Source of the DNA: Bosea sp. (in: a-proteobacteria)
Lineage (GTDB): Bacteria > Pseudomonadota > Alphaproteobacteria > Rhizobiales > Beijerinckiaceae
Direction of reading: 5' to 3'
DNA: 64,000 nucleotides
Assembly: GCF_023953965.1 (NCBI RefSeq)
Contig: NZ_JAMLIX010000001.1
Location: forward strand, 1,302,501-1,366,500
Shown: piece after piece, positions 51,784 through 60,787 of the stretch
Position numbering within the stretch: position 1 is the stretch's first letter
How the letters are laid out: each line of letters starts with the position of its first letter
Translations under genes and position numbers: made by a program
The notes under the pieces: generated by a model
Seen by the model: the letters and a program-made list of their open reading frames with translations, nothing else
Databases searched by the model: none
Told to the model about the DNA's origin: nothing

Positions 51784-52842
51784 CTACATGATCTCCAGCG
51801 TTCCATCGCCCTCGACCGCCGATCCGACGATGGCGGCGTCCGCGAAGCCGTGGCGGCGGAAGCAGGCGAGCACGGCCTCGGTGCTGTCCGGCGCGCAGGC
51901 GACCAGGAGGCCGCCGCTGGTCTGGGGGTCGGTCAGCAGCGCCTGCTCGTCCGCTCCGGCGCGTCCGAGCGCAACGCGTTCGCCATAGCTCGCCCAGTTC
52001 CGCGCAGAAGCGCCGGTGACATGGCCCTCGCCGATCAGCTGCCTTGCCTCCGCGAGCGCCGGCAGAGACGCAAGCGCGATACGGATCGCGCAGCCCGAGC
52101 CGCGCGCCATCTCCAGCGCATGGCCGGCGAGGCCGAAGCCGGTCACGTCGGTCATGGCATGGACGCCGGGAAGGCGGGCGAGCTCCGGCCCCGGCGTGTT
52201 GAGGCGCGTCGTGGTGGCGATCATCGCGGCGTAGGCCTCCGGCGACAGCGCGCCCTTCTTCAGCGCGGCCGAATAGACGCCGACGCCGAGCGGCTTGCCG
52301 AGGATCAGCCTGTCGCCGACCTCAGCGCCGGAATTGCGCTTCAGCGCGGCCGGATTCACCAGCCCGATGGCGACGAGCCCGTAGATCGCCTCGACGGAAT
52401 CGATCGTGTGGCCGCCGGCGACCGGAATGCCGGCCGCCTTGCAGGCCTCGATGCCGCCGTCGAGGATCCGTCCGATCGTCGTCGTCGAGATCCGGTTGAT
52501 CGGCATGCCGACGATCGCCAGCGCGAAAAGCGGCGTGCCGCCCATGGCATAGACGTCGCTGATGGCGTTGGTCGCGGCGATGCGGCCGAAATCGCGGGGG
52601 TCGTCGACGATCGGCATGAAGAAATCGGTGGTCGCGACGACCGCCTGCCGGTCGTTCAGCCGGTAGACCGCGGCATCGTCCGCCGTCTCCGTCCCGACCA
52701 GGAGCTCCGGCGGCACCGGCAGCGCCGTCGCATTGCGCAGGATGGCTTCCAGGACGCCGGGCGCGATCTTGCAGCCGCAGCCGCCGCCATGGGAGAGCGA
52801 GGTCAACCGGGGTTCGGGACCTTCGACCGAATGGGACGTCAT
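51784..52842 (-). CDS. selD: selenide, water dikinase (selenophosphate synthetase)
   Basis: This 352-residue enzyme makes selenophosphate from selenide and ATP. The N-terminal glycine-rich loop SHGGGCGCKIAP carries catalytic Cys22 and Lys25; it is the cysteine form, not a selenoprotein. DDAAVYRL, ATTDFFMPIVDDP and GHTIDSVEAIYGLVAIG mark the nucleotide-binding core. It is on the strand opposite selA-selB-selC and starts 62 bases downstream of cobB, so it may be transcribed with the cobalamin genes or from a promoter in that gap. Ribosome binding site CAGGAG. Confidence 0.96.
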   Translation of the reverse strand: MTSHSVEGPEPRLTSLSHGGGCGCKIAPGVLEAILRNATALPVPPELLVGTETADDAAVYRLNDRQAVVATTDFFMPIVDDPRDFGRIAATNAISDVYAMGGTPLFALAIVGMPINRISTTTIGRILDGGIEACKAAGIPVAGGHTIDSVEAIYGLVAIGLVNPAALKRNSGAEVGDRLILGKPLGVGVYSAALKKGALSPEAYAAMIATTTRLNTPGPELARLPGVHAMTDVTGFGLAGHALEMARGSGCAIRIALASLPALAEARQLIGEGHVTGASARNWASYGERVALGRAGADEQALLTDPQTSGGLLVACAPDSTEAVLACFRRHGFADAAIVGSAVEGDGTLEIM

Positions 52843-52904
52843 CTGTCTTCACGCTCCTGAGCCGTCAGCCTGCTTATGACATGCACCGGGCTTTTTGGCA
52901 CGAT

Positions 52905-54230
52905 TCAGGCGCTCGCGACCGCGATGGCGTGGAAGAACGAGCCCGTCACCCGCCCGCGCCGGCTGCCGGCCGGGGCTGGTGCCGCGCCATGCGCATCGGT
53001 CACCACCGCGAAGGGCGGGTCCGCCCCTTGCGCGGCGATGCTGGCATAGTGGAACTCGTGCCCGGTCAGCACCGTGCCGGCCGGGCCGAGCGGCCCGTCG
53101 GCCTCCAGCACGGCGCGGCGATAGCCGAGATTCATCTTGCGTTTGGCGAAGGAGGTCTCGACCGAGAGCAGCCCCGCCATGGCGTGGGCGACGCCATCGG
53201 CGTCGGTCAGGCGCTGCCCGAGAACCATGTAGCCGCCGCATTCGCCATGCACCGGCCGGGACTGCGCGAAGGCGCGCAGGCCCGTCAGGAAGCGCCCGGC
53301 CGCCGCGATCGTGCCCGCATGCAGCTCGGGATAGCCGCCCGGCAGCCAGCAGGCGTCGCAATCCTCGGGCGGGGGCTCGTCCTTCAGCGGCGAGAACGGC
53401 ACCAGGGTGGCGCCGGCGGCGCGCCATCCCGCCTCGACATGCGGGTAGACGAAGGAGAAGGCCGCGTCGCGGGCGATGGCGATCCGCCGTGCGGGAGGCG
53501 GCAGGGGCGGGGCATCGCCGCCGGCAGCGGCCGGAAGCTGCGTCTCGCCAGCCGCAGCGATGACCGCGTCGAGATCGACGGCGGCGGCGACGGCCTCGGC
53601 CAGGGCATCGAGCCGCGCGTGGAGATCGGCGGTCTCACCCGCCTGGACCAGCCCGAGATGGCGCTCGGGCAGGATCAGGCTCGCCTCGCGCGGCAGCGCG
53701 CCGAGGACGGGCAGGGCGATCCGCTCCATGCCCTGCCGCACCAGCCGCTCGTGGCGGGCGCTGGCGACCTTGTTGAGGATCACGCCGGCGATGCGGATGC
53801 GCGGATCGTAGGCCCTGCAGCCGAGCGCGACCGCCGCCGCCGATTGCGCCTGCCCGGAGACATCGATGACGAGGAGGGCCGGCCAGCCCGTCGCCGCGGC
53901 GATGTCGGCGCTGGCGCCGGTATGGCCGATTTCGCCCGGCACGGCGTCGAACAGCCCCATCGAGCCTTCCGCGACGACGATGTCGGCGGCACGGGCCGCC
54001 TCGCCGGCGATCCGCGCGATGAGCCCGTCCGACATCGCATAGCTGTCGAGATTGGCGCTCGGCGCTCCCGTCGCGGCGGCGTGGAAGGCCGGGTCGATAT
54101 AGTCCGGCCCGCATTTCAGCCCGCGCACGGTGAGCCCGCGCCGGGTGAGCGCCCGTTGCAGCCCGAGCGTGACCGTGGTCTTGCCGGAGCCCGAGCGCGG
54201 CGCGGCGACGAGAAGCCCGCGCGCGCTCAT
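52905..54230 (-). CDS. cobB: cobyrinate/hydrogenobyrinate a,c-diamide synthase
   Basis: This 441-residue glutamine-dependent amidase forms the a,c-diamide of the corrin ring. The N-terminal half is the ATP-grasping P-loop domain (LLVAAPRSGSGKTTVTLGL, LKCGPDYIDPAFH). The C-terminal half is a class I glutamine amidotransferase with CWLPGGYPELHA, VHGECGGYMVLG (nucleophile Cys in GECGGYM) and a final histidine in TGHEFHYAS. It starts at ATG 54230, overlapping the cobM stop by ATGA. Full length. Confidence 0.95.
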   Translation of the reverse strand: MSARGLLVAAPRSGSGKTTVTLGLQRALTRRGLTVRGLKCGPDYIDPAFHAAATGAPSANLDSYAMSDGLIARIAGEAARAADIVVAEGSMGLFDAVPGEIGHTGASADIAAATGWPALLVIDVSGQAQSAAAVALGCRAYDPRIRIAGVILNKVASARHERLVRQGMERIALPVLGALPREASLILPERHLGLVQAGETADLHARLDALAEAVAAAVDLDAVIAAAGETQLPAAAGGDAPPLPPPARRIAIARDAAFSFVYPHVEAGWRAAGATLVPFSPLKDEPPPEDCDACWLPGGYPELHAGTIAAAGRFLTGLRAFAQSRPVHGECGGYMVLGQRLTDADGVAHAMAGLLSVETSFAKRKMNLGYRRAVLEADGPLGPAGTVLTGHEFHYASIAAQGADPPFAVVTDAHGAAPAPAGSRRGRVTGSFFHAIAVASA

Positions 54231-54991
54231 CGGCCACCGCGCGGCCGGAAGCGGCGGTCGTAGTCGATGGCATAGAGCGCGCTCTCGCCGAAATCCGTGG
54301 CCGCCAGCGCCGGCCCGACCAGGATCAGCGCCGTCCGCTCCAGCGCGCTTTCCCGCACCTGCGCGGCGATCGTCGCGAGCGTGCCTTGCAGGATGGTCTC
54401 GTCCGGCCATGTCGCGCGGAACACCACCGCGACCGGGCAATCCACGCCGTAGAACGGCGTCAGCTCCGCCACGACCTGCTCGACGACATGGATCGAAAGG
54501 TGGATGGCGAGCGTCGCGCCCGACGCCGCGAAGGTCGCGAGCCTCTCCTTCTCCGGCATGGCCGAGGCGCGGCCGGAGGTGCGCGTCAGCACCAGCGATT
54601 GCGCCACGCCCGGCAAGGTGAGCTCGCGCTTCAGCGCGGCGGCGGCGGCGGCGAAGGCCGGCACGCCCGGCGTCACCGTGTAGGGAATGGCGAGCCGGTC
54701 GAGCCGGCGCATCTGCTCTCCGCAGGCGCTCCAGATCGAGAGGTCGCCGGAATGCAGCCGCGCCACCTCCTGCCCGGCGCGATGCGCCGTTTCCATCTCG
54801 GCGACGATCGCGTCGAGATCGAGCGGGGCGGTGTCGACGATGCGCGCGCCCGGCGGGCACCAGCCGAGCATGGCGCCGGGAATCAGCGACCCGGCATAGA
54901 GGCAGACCGGGCAGGCGGCGATGAGATCGCGACCGCGCAGCGTGATGAGATCGGGCGCGCCGGGGCCGGCGCCGATGAAATGGACGGTCAT
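54227..54991 (-). CDS. cobM: precorrin-4 C11-methyltransferase
   Basis: This 254-residue SAM-dependent tetrapyrrole methylase starts VHFIGAGPGAPDLITLRG and has VARLHSGDLSIWSACGEQ, VTPGVPAFAAAAAAL and LVLTRTSGRAS, diagnostic for CobM/CbiF. It adds the C11 methyl group in the corrin pathway. Overlaps cobE and cobB by ATGA at each end. Confidence 0.96.
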   Translation of the reverse strand: MTVHFIGAGPGAPDLITLRGRDLIAACPVCLYAGSLIPGAMLGWCPPGARIVDTAPLDLDAIVAEMETAHRAGQEVARLHSGDLSIWSACGEQMRRLDRLAIPYTVTPGVPAFAAAAAALKRELTLPGVAQSLVLTRTSGRASAMPEKERLATFAASGATLAIHLSIHVVEQVVAELTPFYGVDCPVAVVFRATWPDETILQGTLATIAAQVRESALERTALILVGPALAATDFGESALYAIDYDRRFRPRGGR

Positions 54992-55398
54992 GCGACGCTC
55001 CGCGCCAGCGCGCAGGTTACGCGCCCGCTCGCGATGCGCGGCTGCAGCAGCCTGCCGCCCGGCCCGGCGGCGGCGAGTGCGGCGGCTTCCGCCACCGAGC
55101 CGACGCCGTAGAGCGCGGCGATCCGGGTCGAGCGGGTGGCGCAGGCAGCCTCGAAGCCCTTCAGCGCCTCGTCGGGGACGGCGACGATCCCGGCCGCGCG
55201 TGCGGCCGCCGCCGCGACGATGCCGGCCTCGCCGGCGCGGCTCGCCAGCGTCGCGAAAAGCGGCGTCGCCTCGCCGGCGATCCCGGCGCCTGCCAGCGCC
55301 GCGTCGAGGCAGGCGAGGATGTCGGCGGCGCCGGTGCCGGGCCTGATGCCGATGCCGGCGACGAGGCGGCCGGCGCTCAAGGCTTCTCGACCCGCCAT
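54988..55398 (-). CDS. cobE: cobalamin biosynthesis protein CobE (CbiG C-terminal-like)
   Basis: This 136-residue protein has LVAGIGIRPGTGAADILACLDAAL at the start and ALYGVGSVAEAAALAAAG near the end, the pattern of CobE, equivalent to the C-terminal part of CbiG. CobE is required in aerobic cobalamin synthesis, though its step is not firmly settled. ATG 55398 overlaps the cobL end by 22 bases; the frame extends upstream inside cobL without homology. Confidence 0.88.
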   Translation of the reverse strand: MAGREALSAGRLVAGIGIRPGTGAADILACLDAALAGAGIAGEATPLFATLASRAGEAGIVAAAAARAAGIVAVPDEALKGFEAACATRSTRIAALYGVGSVAEAAALAAAGPGGRLLQPRIASGRVTCALARSVA

Positions 55399-56624
55399 TG
55401 CGTCACCGGCATCGCCGGGCGCCAGCCATGCTTGCCGCCGACGGGGGCGAGGCGGTCGATCGCAATCCGCCGCAGCGAGCCGCCATGCGCGGCATGGAGC
55501 GCGGCGAGCTTCGCCTCGCCCTCGATGGTGACGACGTTTGCGACGAGCCGCCCGCCCGGCTTCAGCGCCGCCCAGGCGGCCTCGAACAGCCCTTCCCCGG
55601 TCAATCCGCCGCCGATGAAGATGGCGTCCGGCGCCGCGCGCCCGACGAAGCCGGCCGGCGCTTCGCCTGCGACCTCGACGGTAAGCCCGCCGAGCTCGAG
55701 CTTGTTGCGGGCGATCCGCTCGGCGCGTTCCGGCTTCGCCTCGAAGGCGACGGCCCGGTTGCGCGGATGGCGCTGGCACCATTCGACGGCGACGGAACCG
55801 GAGCCGGCGCCGACATCCCAGAGCGTTTCGCCGCCGCGCGGCGCCAGCGCCGAAAGGGTGACGGCGCGGATCTCCGACTTGGTGATCTGCCCGTCATGGG
55901 CGAACCACTCCTCGTCGAGCCCCGGCGCCAGCGGCAGGATACGGGAATCGCGGTTCGCCGCGACCTCGACCGCGATCAGGTTGAGCGGCACCACGTCGTC
56001 GAGCGCGAAGGCGTCGGCGCGCGTTTCGCGGATGCGCTCCTGCGGCCCGCCCAGCGCCTCGAGCACGGTGATACGGCTCGTGCCGAGGCCGCGCGCGGTC
56101 ATCAATTCCGCGACGGCGCGCGGCGTGGTCTCGTCCCAGGACAAAGCGAGGATGCGCGCCCCGGGCTGGAGATGCGGCACGATCCGGTAGAGTGTGCGCC
56201 CGTGCAGCGAGACGAGCGCGCAGTCCTCCTGCGGCCAGCGCATCCGCGTGCAGGCCATCGCGAAGGAGGAGATCTGCGGGATGACCCGCATCTCGTCGGC
56301 CGCAATCGCCCGGCTCAGGCTGTTGCCGATGCCGTAATGGAACGGGTCGCTGGTCGCGAGCACGCAGATCTTGCGGCCGCGCTCCTTCAGGATCTGCGGC
56401 AGGGCATTGCGGAAGGGCTGCGGCCAGGGGCGCAGTTCGCCCGGAACGGCCCCGACCAGCGCGATATGGCGCTCGCCGCCGAAGACGATCTCGGCCTCGT
56501 TCAGAGCCGCGAGCGCCTCGCGGCTCAAGCCCGCGGGGCCGTCCTCGCCGAGGCCGACAAGCGTGAGCCAGGGGCCATCCTGCCGGCTCGACAGCGCATC
56601 CGATTCACGCAACAGTGTCGTCAT
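55377..56624 (-). CDS. cobL: precorrin-6Y C5,15-methyltransferase (decarboxylating)
   Basis: This 415-residue bifunctional enzyme has an N-terminal tetrapyrrole methylase domain (WLTLVGLGEDGPAGLSREAL, LATSDPFHYGIG, QISSFAMACTRM), like CbiE, and a C-terminal SAM methyltransferase (TLWDVGAGSGSVAVEW, AIFIGGGLTGEG), like CbiT, which also decarboxylates the acetate side chain. The start at ATG 56624 has GAGGA upstream; an ATG at 56636 is possible. Its start codon overlaps that of the divergent cobK. Confidence 0.95.
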   Translation of the reverse strand: MTTLLRESDALSSRQDGPWLTLVGLGEDGPAGLSREALAALNEAEIVFGGERHIALVGAVPGELRPWPQPFRNALPQILKERGRKICVLATSDPFHYGIGNSLSRAIAADEMRVIPQISSFAMACTRMRWPQEDCALVSLHGRTLYRIVPHLQPGARILALSWDETTPRAVAELMTARGLGTSRITVLEALGGPQERIRETRADAFALDDVVPLNLIAVEVAANRDSRILPLAPGLDEEWFAHDGQITKSEIRAVTLSALAPRGGETLWDVGAGSGSVAVEWCQRHPRNRAVAFEAKPERAERIARNKLELGGLTVEVAGEAPAGFVGRAAPDAIFIGGGLTGEGLFEAAWAALKPGGRLVANVVTIEGEAKLAALHAAHGGSLRRIAIDRLAPVGGKHGWRPAMPVTQWRVEKP

Positions 56625-57387
56625 GACGGTCCTCATCCTTGGCGGAACGAGCGAGGCGGTCGCGCTCGATCAACTCCTCGCCGAGCAGGCGCCGGATATC
56701 CGCGCCATTATCTCGCTGGCGGGGCATACCGTCGATCCCCGTCCGACGAATCTGCCGGTACGGGTCGGCGGCTTCGGCGGCGTCGAGGGCTTGCGGCGCT
56801 ACCTGGTCGAGGAAGGCATCGTCGCCGTGATCGACGCGACCCATCCCTTCGCCGCGGTGATGCCGTTCAACGCCGAGCATGCCTGCAAGGCGGAGGGCGT
56901 GCCGCTCTTGGCAATCCGCCGCGCCTCCTGGAAGCCGCGCGCCGGCGACCGCTGGACATCGGTGCCGGACATCGAGGCGGCGGTCAGGGCGCTGGGCGAG
57001 ACGCCGCGGCGCGTCTTCCTCACCGTCGGCCGGCTCGAACTGCCGGCCTTCGCGGATGCCCCGCAGCATCGCTATCTCGTGCGCGCCATCGAGCCGATCG
57101 GCGACCGGCTGCCCGTGCCGCATGTCGACGTCATCCTGGCGCGCGGCCCCTTCGACGCCGACGAGGAGGAGAAGCTGATGCGCCGCGAGGGCGTCGAGAT
57201 CCTGGTCAGCAAGAATTCCGGCGGGCCGGCGACGGTCGGCAAGCTTACGGCGGCGCGCCGGCTTACCCTGCCGGTGGTGATGGTCGAGCGCCCGCCGAAG
57301 CCCGATGTCGAGACCGTCGAGCATATCGATCAGGTCCTGCCCTGGCTGGTGGCGCAGGGGCTCTTCGCCACCGAGCGCGGCGTGTAG
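56623..57387 (+). CDS. cobK: precorrin-6A reductase
   Basis: This 254-residue NADPH-dependent reductase begins TVLILGGTSEAVALDQLL and contains VIDATHPFAAVMPFNAEHACK, FLTVGRLELPAFAD and SKNSGGPATVGKL, the CobK/CbiJ signatures. It is the only cob gene on the plus strand here. Its ATG overlaps the cobL start codon (CATG read on both strands), no clear Shine-Dalgarno is visible, and its last 58 bases overlap the end of cobJ tail to tail. Confidence 0.95.
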   Translation: MTVLILGGTSEAVALDQLLAEQAPDIRAIISLAGHTVDPRPTNLPVRVGGFGGVEGLRRYLVEEGIVAVIDATHPFAAVMPFNAEHACKAEGVPLLAIRRASWKPRAGDRWTSVPDIEAAVRALGETPRRVFLTVGRLELPAFADAPQHRYLVRAIEPIGDRLPVPHVDVILARGPFDADEEEKLMRREGVEILVSKNSGGPATVGKLTAARRLTLPVVMVERPPKPDVETVEHIDQVLPWLVAQGLFATERGV

Positions 57388-58121
57388 ACGTAAGACTCTC
57401 CACCCTCGCGCGCGATCAGCCGCGTCGAGGAAGCGCCGATCATCACCAGCGTCGCCATGTCGGCCGTGCCTGCGGCGGCCGTCGCCTCGCCCAGCGTCAG
57501 CACGCGCAGGCTTTCGTCCGGCCGCCCGATCGCGCGGGCGAAGAGAACCGGCGTATCCGCTTCGCGATGCTTCGCCGCCAGCTCCAGCGCCTCGCCGAGC
57601 TGCCAGGGCCTGGCCTTCGAGATCGGATTGTAGAGGCAGATCACGAAATCGGCGGCGAGCGCCGCTGCAAGCCGCGCCGTCACCACCTCCCAGGGCTTCA
57701 AATTGTCCGAGAGCGAGATCGCGCAGAAATCGCCGCCGAGCGGGGCGCCGGCCCGCGCCGCCGCCGCCAGCATCGCGGTGATGCCGGGCTCGACCGAAAT
57801 CGGAATCGCGTGCCATTCCGCCGGCCCGGCCTCCAGCGCCTCGAACACCGCCGCCGCCATGGCGAAGACGCCGGGATCGCCGCCCGAGACCACCGCGACC
57901 TTGCGGCCTTCCGCCGCCAGCCGCAGCGCGTGGGCGGCGCGCTCGACCTCGACGCGGTTGTCGGAAGCGTGCTTTACCCGCCCCTCCCGTTCGGGCAGCC
58001 GTTCGAGATAGGGGCCGTAGCCGACGAGATCGGTCGCGGCGTCGAGCGCGGCCTGCGCGGCCGGGGTGATCCAGTCCGGCGTGCCGGGGCCGAGGCCGAC
58101 GATGGTGAGCGCGCCGGTCAC
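57330..58121 (-). CDS. cobJ: precorrin-3B C17-methyltransferase
   Basis: This 263-residue tetrapyrrole methylase starts LTIVGLGPGTPDWITPAAQAAL and shows VGYGPYLERL, VAVVSGGDPGVFAMA, VEPGITAMLAAAARAGAPLG and FVICLYNPIS, typical of CobJ/CbiH, the ring-contraction enzyme. The GTG start at 58121 overlaps the cobI stop (GTGA). Its 3' end overlaps the end of cobK on the other strand. Confidence 0.95.
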   Translation of the reverse strand: MTGALTIVGLGPGTPDWITPAAQAALDAATDLVGYGPYLERLPEREGRVKHASDNRVEVERAAHALRLAAEGRKVAVVSGGDPGVFAMAAAVFEALEAGPAEWHAIPISVEPGITAMLAAAARAGAPLGGDFCAISLSDNLKPWEVVTARLAAALAADFVICLYNPISKARPWQLGEALELAAKHREADTPVLFARAIGRPDESLRVLTLGEATAAAGTADMATLVMIGASSTRLIAREGGESYVYTPRSVAKSPCATSQGRT

Positions 58122-58849
58122 AGCCGGCGTCCCTCGCCGGGCACCAGCACCATGGCGAAATAGGGCGCCTCGTCGTCGGCCTTGTCGGCGAGCCGCGTCA
58201 CCACCTGCCGTGCCATCGTCGCCCGCTCGACATAGATCGCCCGGCCCAAGAGCCCGGCCGTCACGAGCGCGCGGCGCACCTTCGGCAGGTTGCGGCCGAG
58301 CTTCATGATCACGGCGGCGTCGGTGTCGGCGAGCCGGCGCGCAAGCTCCGCCTCCGGCAGCGTGCCGGGGAGAACGGTCATGACGTCGTCGCCCCAGGTG
58401 ATCGGCGCGCCCGCCTCGCCCCAGGCGCCGGTCATGCCGGTGACACCGGGCACGACCTCGGTCGGGAAGCGCGGCGAGAGCCGCCGCCACAGATGCATGA
58501 AGGAGCCGTAGAAGAACGGATCGCCGTCGCAGAGCACGGCGAGCACCCGGCCGGCCCGCATCTCCGCCGCGAGGCGCTCGGCCGCTTCCTCGTAGAAGGC
58601 GGCGATCGGCCCGTCGTAGTCCGGCTCGCCGACATTCGCCTCGGTCGTGACCGGGAAGGCGAGCGCGATTTCGCGGGCCGGATCGTGCGCGATGATCGCA
58701 TCGGCGGTCGTGCGGGCATTGCCGCGCCGGCCGCGCTTGCAGAAATGCACCAGCCGGTCGGCCGAGAGGATGATCTCGCGGGCGCGCAGGGTCATCAGGT
58801 CCGGGGCGCCGGGCCCAAGGCCGACGCCGTAGAGCTGGGTCTCGTCCAT
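58118..58849 (-). CDS. cobI: precorrin-2 C20-methyltransferase
   Basis: This 243-residue methylase starts LYGVGLGPGAPDLMTLRAREII and has VLAVLCDGDPFFYGSFMHLWRRL, VVPGVTGMTGAW and VIMKLGRNLPKVRRAL, signatures of CobI/CbiL. ATG 58849 is preferred to the upstream frame start, which lies in cobH sequence. It follows cobH after 13 bases. Confidence 0.95.
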   Translation of the reverse strand: MDETQLYGVGLGPGAPDLMTLRAREIILSADRLVHFCKRGRRGNARTTADAIIAHDPAREIALAFPVTTEANVGEPDYDGPIAAFYEEAAERLAAEMRAGRVLAVLCDGDPFFYGSFMHLWRRLSPRFPTEVVPGVTGMTGAWGEAGAPITWGDDVMTVLPGTLPEAELARRLADTDAAVIMKLGRNLPKVRRALVTAGLLGRAIYVERATMARQVVTRLADKADDEAPYFAMVLVPGEGRRL

Positions 58850-58862
58850 CCCGCCCACGGCG

Positions 58863-59495
58863 CTATTCCCTGTCCTGCGCCAGCGCATTGACGGCCGCCG
58901 CCGCCATGGCCGAGCCGCCGCGCCGGCCATGGACGGCGAGGAAGGGGACCCGTCCGTCCTTCGCCAGAGCCGCCTTCGATTCCGCCGCGCCGACGAAGCC
59001 GACGGGGATGCCGATCACCGCGGCGGGCCTTGGCGCGCCTTGATCGAGCATTTCGAGCAGGCGGAACAGCGAGGTCGGCGCGTTGCCGATCACGACGAGG
59101 GAGCCGGCGAGACGCGGCTTCCACAATTCCATCGCGGCGGCGGAGCGGGTGGTGCCCATCCGCGCCGCCAGCGCCGCGACCTCGGGGTCGTCCAGCGTGC
59201 AGATGACCTCGTTGCCGGCCGGCAGGCGGGCGCGCGTCACGCCGTTGGCGACCATCTTGGCATCGCACAGGATCGGCGCGCCGGCCTTGAGCGCGGCCTC
59301 GGCGGCCTCGGTGAAATCCGCCGACATCTCGACGTCCCCGGGCAGGTCGGTCATGCCGCAGGCATGGATCATCCGCACCACGACCCGCTCGGCCGCGCCG
59401 CTGAAGCGGGCGAGATCGGCCTCGGCCCGGATGATCGCGAAGGAGCGCCCGTAGATCGCCGCCCCGTCGCGGATGTAGTCGTATGCCTTGCTCAA
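58863..59495 (-). CDS. cobH: precorrin-8X methylmutase
   Basis: This 210-residue isomerase moves the C11 methyl to C12 to give hydrogenobyrinate. RMIHACGMTDLPGDVEMS carries the catalytic histidine (residue 44), and CDAKMVANGVTRARLP and VIGNAPTSLFRLLEML are typical. It starts with TTG, which overlaps the cobG stop (TTGA). Confidence 0.95.
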   Translation of the reverse strand: MSKAYDYIRDGAAIYGRSFAIIRAEADLARFSGAAERVVVRMIHACGMTDLPGDVEMSADFTEAAEAALKAGAPILCDAKMVANGVTRARLPAGNEVICTLDDPEVAALAARMGTTRSAAAMELWKPRLAGSLVVIGNAPTSLFRLLEMLDQGAPRPAAVIGIPVGFVGAAESKAALAKDGRVPFLAVHGRRGGSAMAAAAVNALAQDRE

Positions 59496-60787
59496 GCGCG
59501 CGATTCCGTCGGATGCGCGGCCTCGGTCAGCCGCGCGTAAAACTCGTGTCCGGGCTGCAATCGCGCCACGATGGCGGAAAGGTCAAGCGTCGCGATGGGT
59601 TCGTCCCGCGCCGTGCCGCCGCAGACCACGTCGTAGCGCCCCGCCCGGCCGACCAGGGTGAGATCGGCCGCGGCCGGATGGGCGCAGGCCTTGACGCAGC
59701 CGGAGACGTGGAACGTCGCGCCCCGCGCGATGAGATCGGCCGCCGCGCCCGCGAGCGCGGCCGCATCCGCCATCGCCGGTGTCTCGGCGCGGGAGCAGGC
59801 GGGGCTGCCGGTACAGGCCTGCACGGACAGGCGCGGCTCGTCGTCGCGCGTGACCAGCCCGAGCTCGCCCGCCAGAGCCAGCAGCCTCTCTGCCTGCGCA
59901 AGGCCGAGATCGCGGAAGGCGAGCCCCCGCCATGGCGAAAACCGGACTTCGGCCCCCGCTTCGGCATGAGCGCCGAGCCGGTCGAGCGTCGCCGCATCGC
60001 AGCGGCCGAAAGGCAGGCCGATCAGCGCCGCGAAACGGTTTCCTTCCAGCGCGAACAGCCCGGCGCGCCGGGGCGGCGGGCGCGGCGCGGGGGCGCTCGC
60101 CTCGGGGAGGGTGGTGAGGCCCGCCAGGGCGTCCGGCGGCAGGTCGCGCAGGCGGCGGATCCGCTCGGGCGCGTCGCGGCGCAGCGCGGAGAAACCGCGC
60201 AGGATGGCTTCGACAGCCGGGGCGGCCTCGCTTTCGTCGAGCGGGCCGCGCCAGAGGCGATCCGCCAGGCAGAGGATGACGCGGCCGGCATCGGTGCCGA
60301 AAAGCCTGATATCGCCGGTGAAGCCATCGAGCGATTGCAGGCGGCAATCGTCGACGACGATGCCGAACTTGGCCGGCAGGCCGGGGATGGTCCGGGCGGC
60401 TCTCTCGATCCGCTCGGCCAGGAGGATGGTATCGATCGGAGCGCCGCCGTCATGCCGGGGCGGGCTCGCCAGCGGCGAGAGCAAGGTCAGCCGCTGCGGC
60501 CCCTCGCCCTCGTGCTCGTCGACGAGATGCTCGGCCAGCAGGCTGGCCACCAGCTTCGGGTGGCTTGCGGCCGTAACCCCCCGCAGCTGCAGATTGGCGC
60601 GAGCCGAGATCTCGATCAGCCCGTTGCCGTGATCGGCCGCCAGTGCCGCGATCCGCCGCAGTTGCGCCGAGGTCAGCCTCGCGCCGGGCGGATGCAGCCT
60701 GACCAGCCAGCCGTCGCCCGTCTCCATCGGCTTCAGCGTGCCCGGGCACCAGCCGCGCCGCAGCGCTTCCTTCGGTGGGTGGCTCAT
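59492..60787 (-). CDS. cobG: precorrin-3B synthase
   Basis: This 431-residue iron-sulfur monooxygenase is related to sulfite and nitrite reductases and belongs to the oxygen-dependent cobalamin route. The N-terminal half has GLIEISARANLQLRGV; the C-terminal half has the cluster cysteines CTGSPACSRAET and HVSGCVKACAHP. Its presence shows the aerobic pathway. ATG 60787 overlaps the cobN stop (ATGA). Confidence 0.94.
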   Translation of the reverse strand: MSHPPKEALRRGWCPGTLKPMETGDGWLVRLHPPGARLTSAQLRRIAALAADHGNGLIEISARANLQLRGVTAASHPKLVASLLAEHLVDEHEGEGPQRLTLLSPLASPPRHDGGAPIDTILLAERIERAARTIPGLPAKFGIVVDDCRLQSLDGFTGDIRLFGTDAGRVILCLADRLWRGPLDESEAAPAVEAILRGFSALRRDAPERIRRLRDLPPDALAGLTTLPEASAPAPRPPPRRAGLFALEGNRFAALIGLPFGRCDAATLDRLGAHAEAGAEVRFSPWRGLAFRDLGLAQAERLLALAGELGLVTRDDEPRLSVQACTGSPACSRAETPAMADAAALAGAAADLIARGATFHVSGCVKACAHPAAADLTLVGRAGRYDVVCGGTARDEPIATLDLSAIVARLQPGHEFYARLTEAAHPTESRA

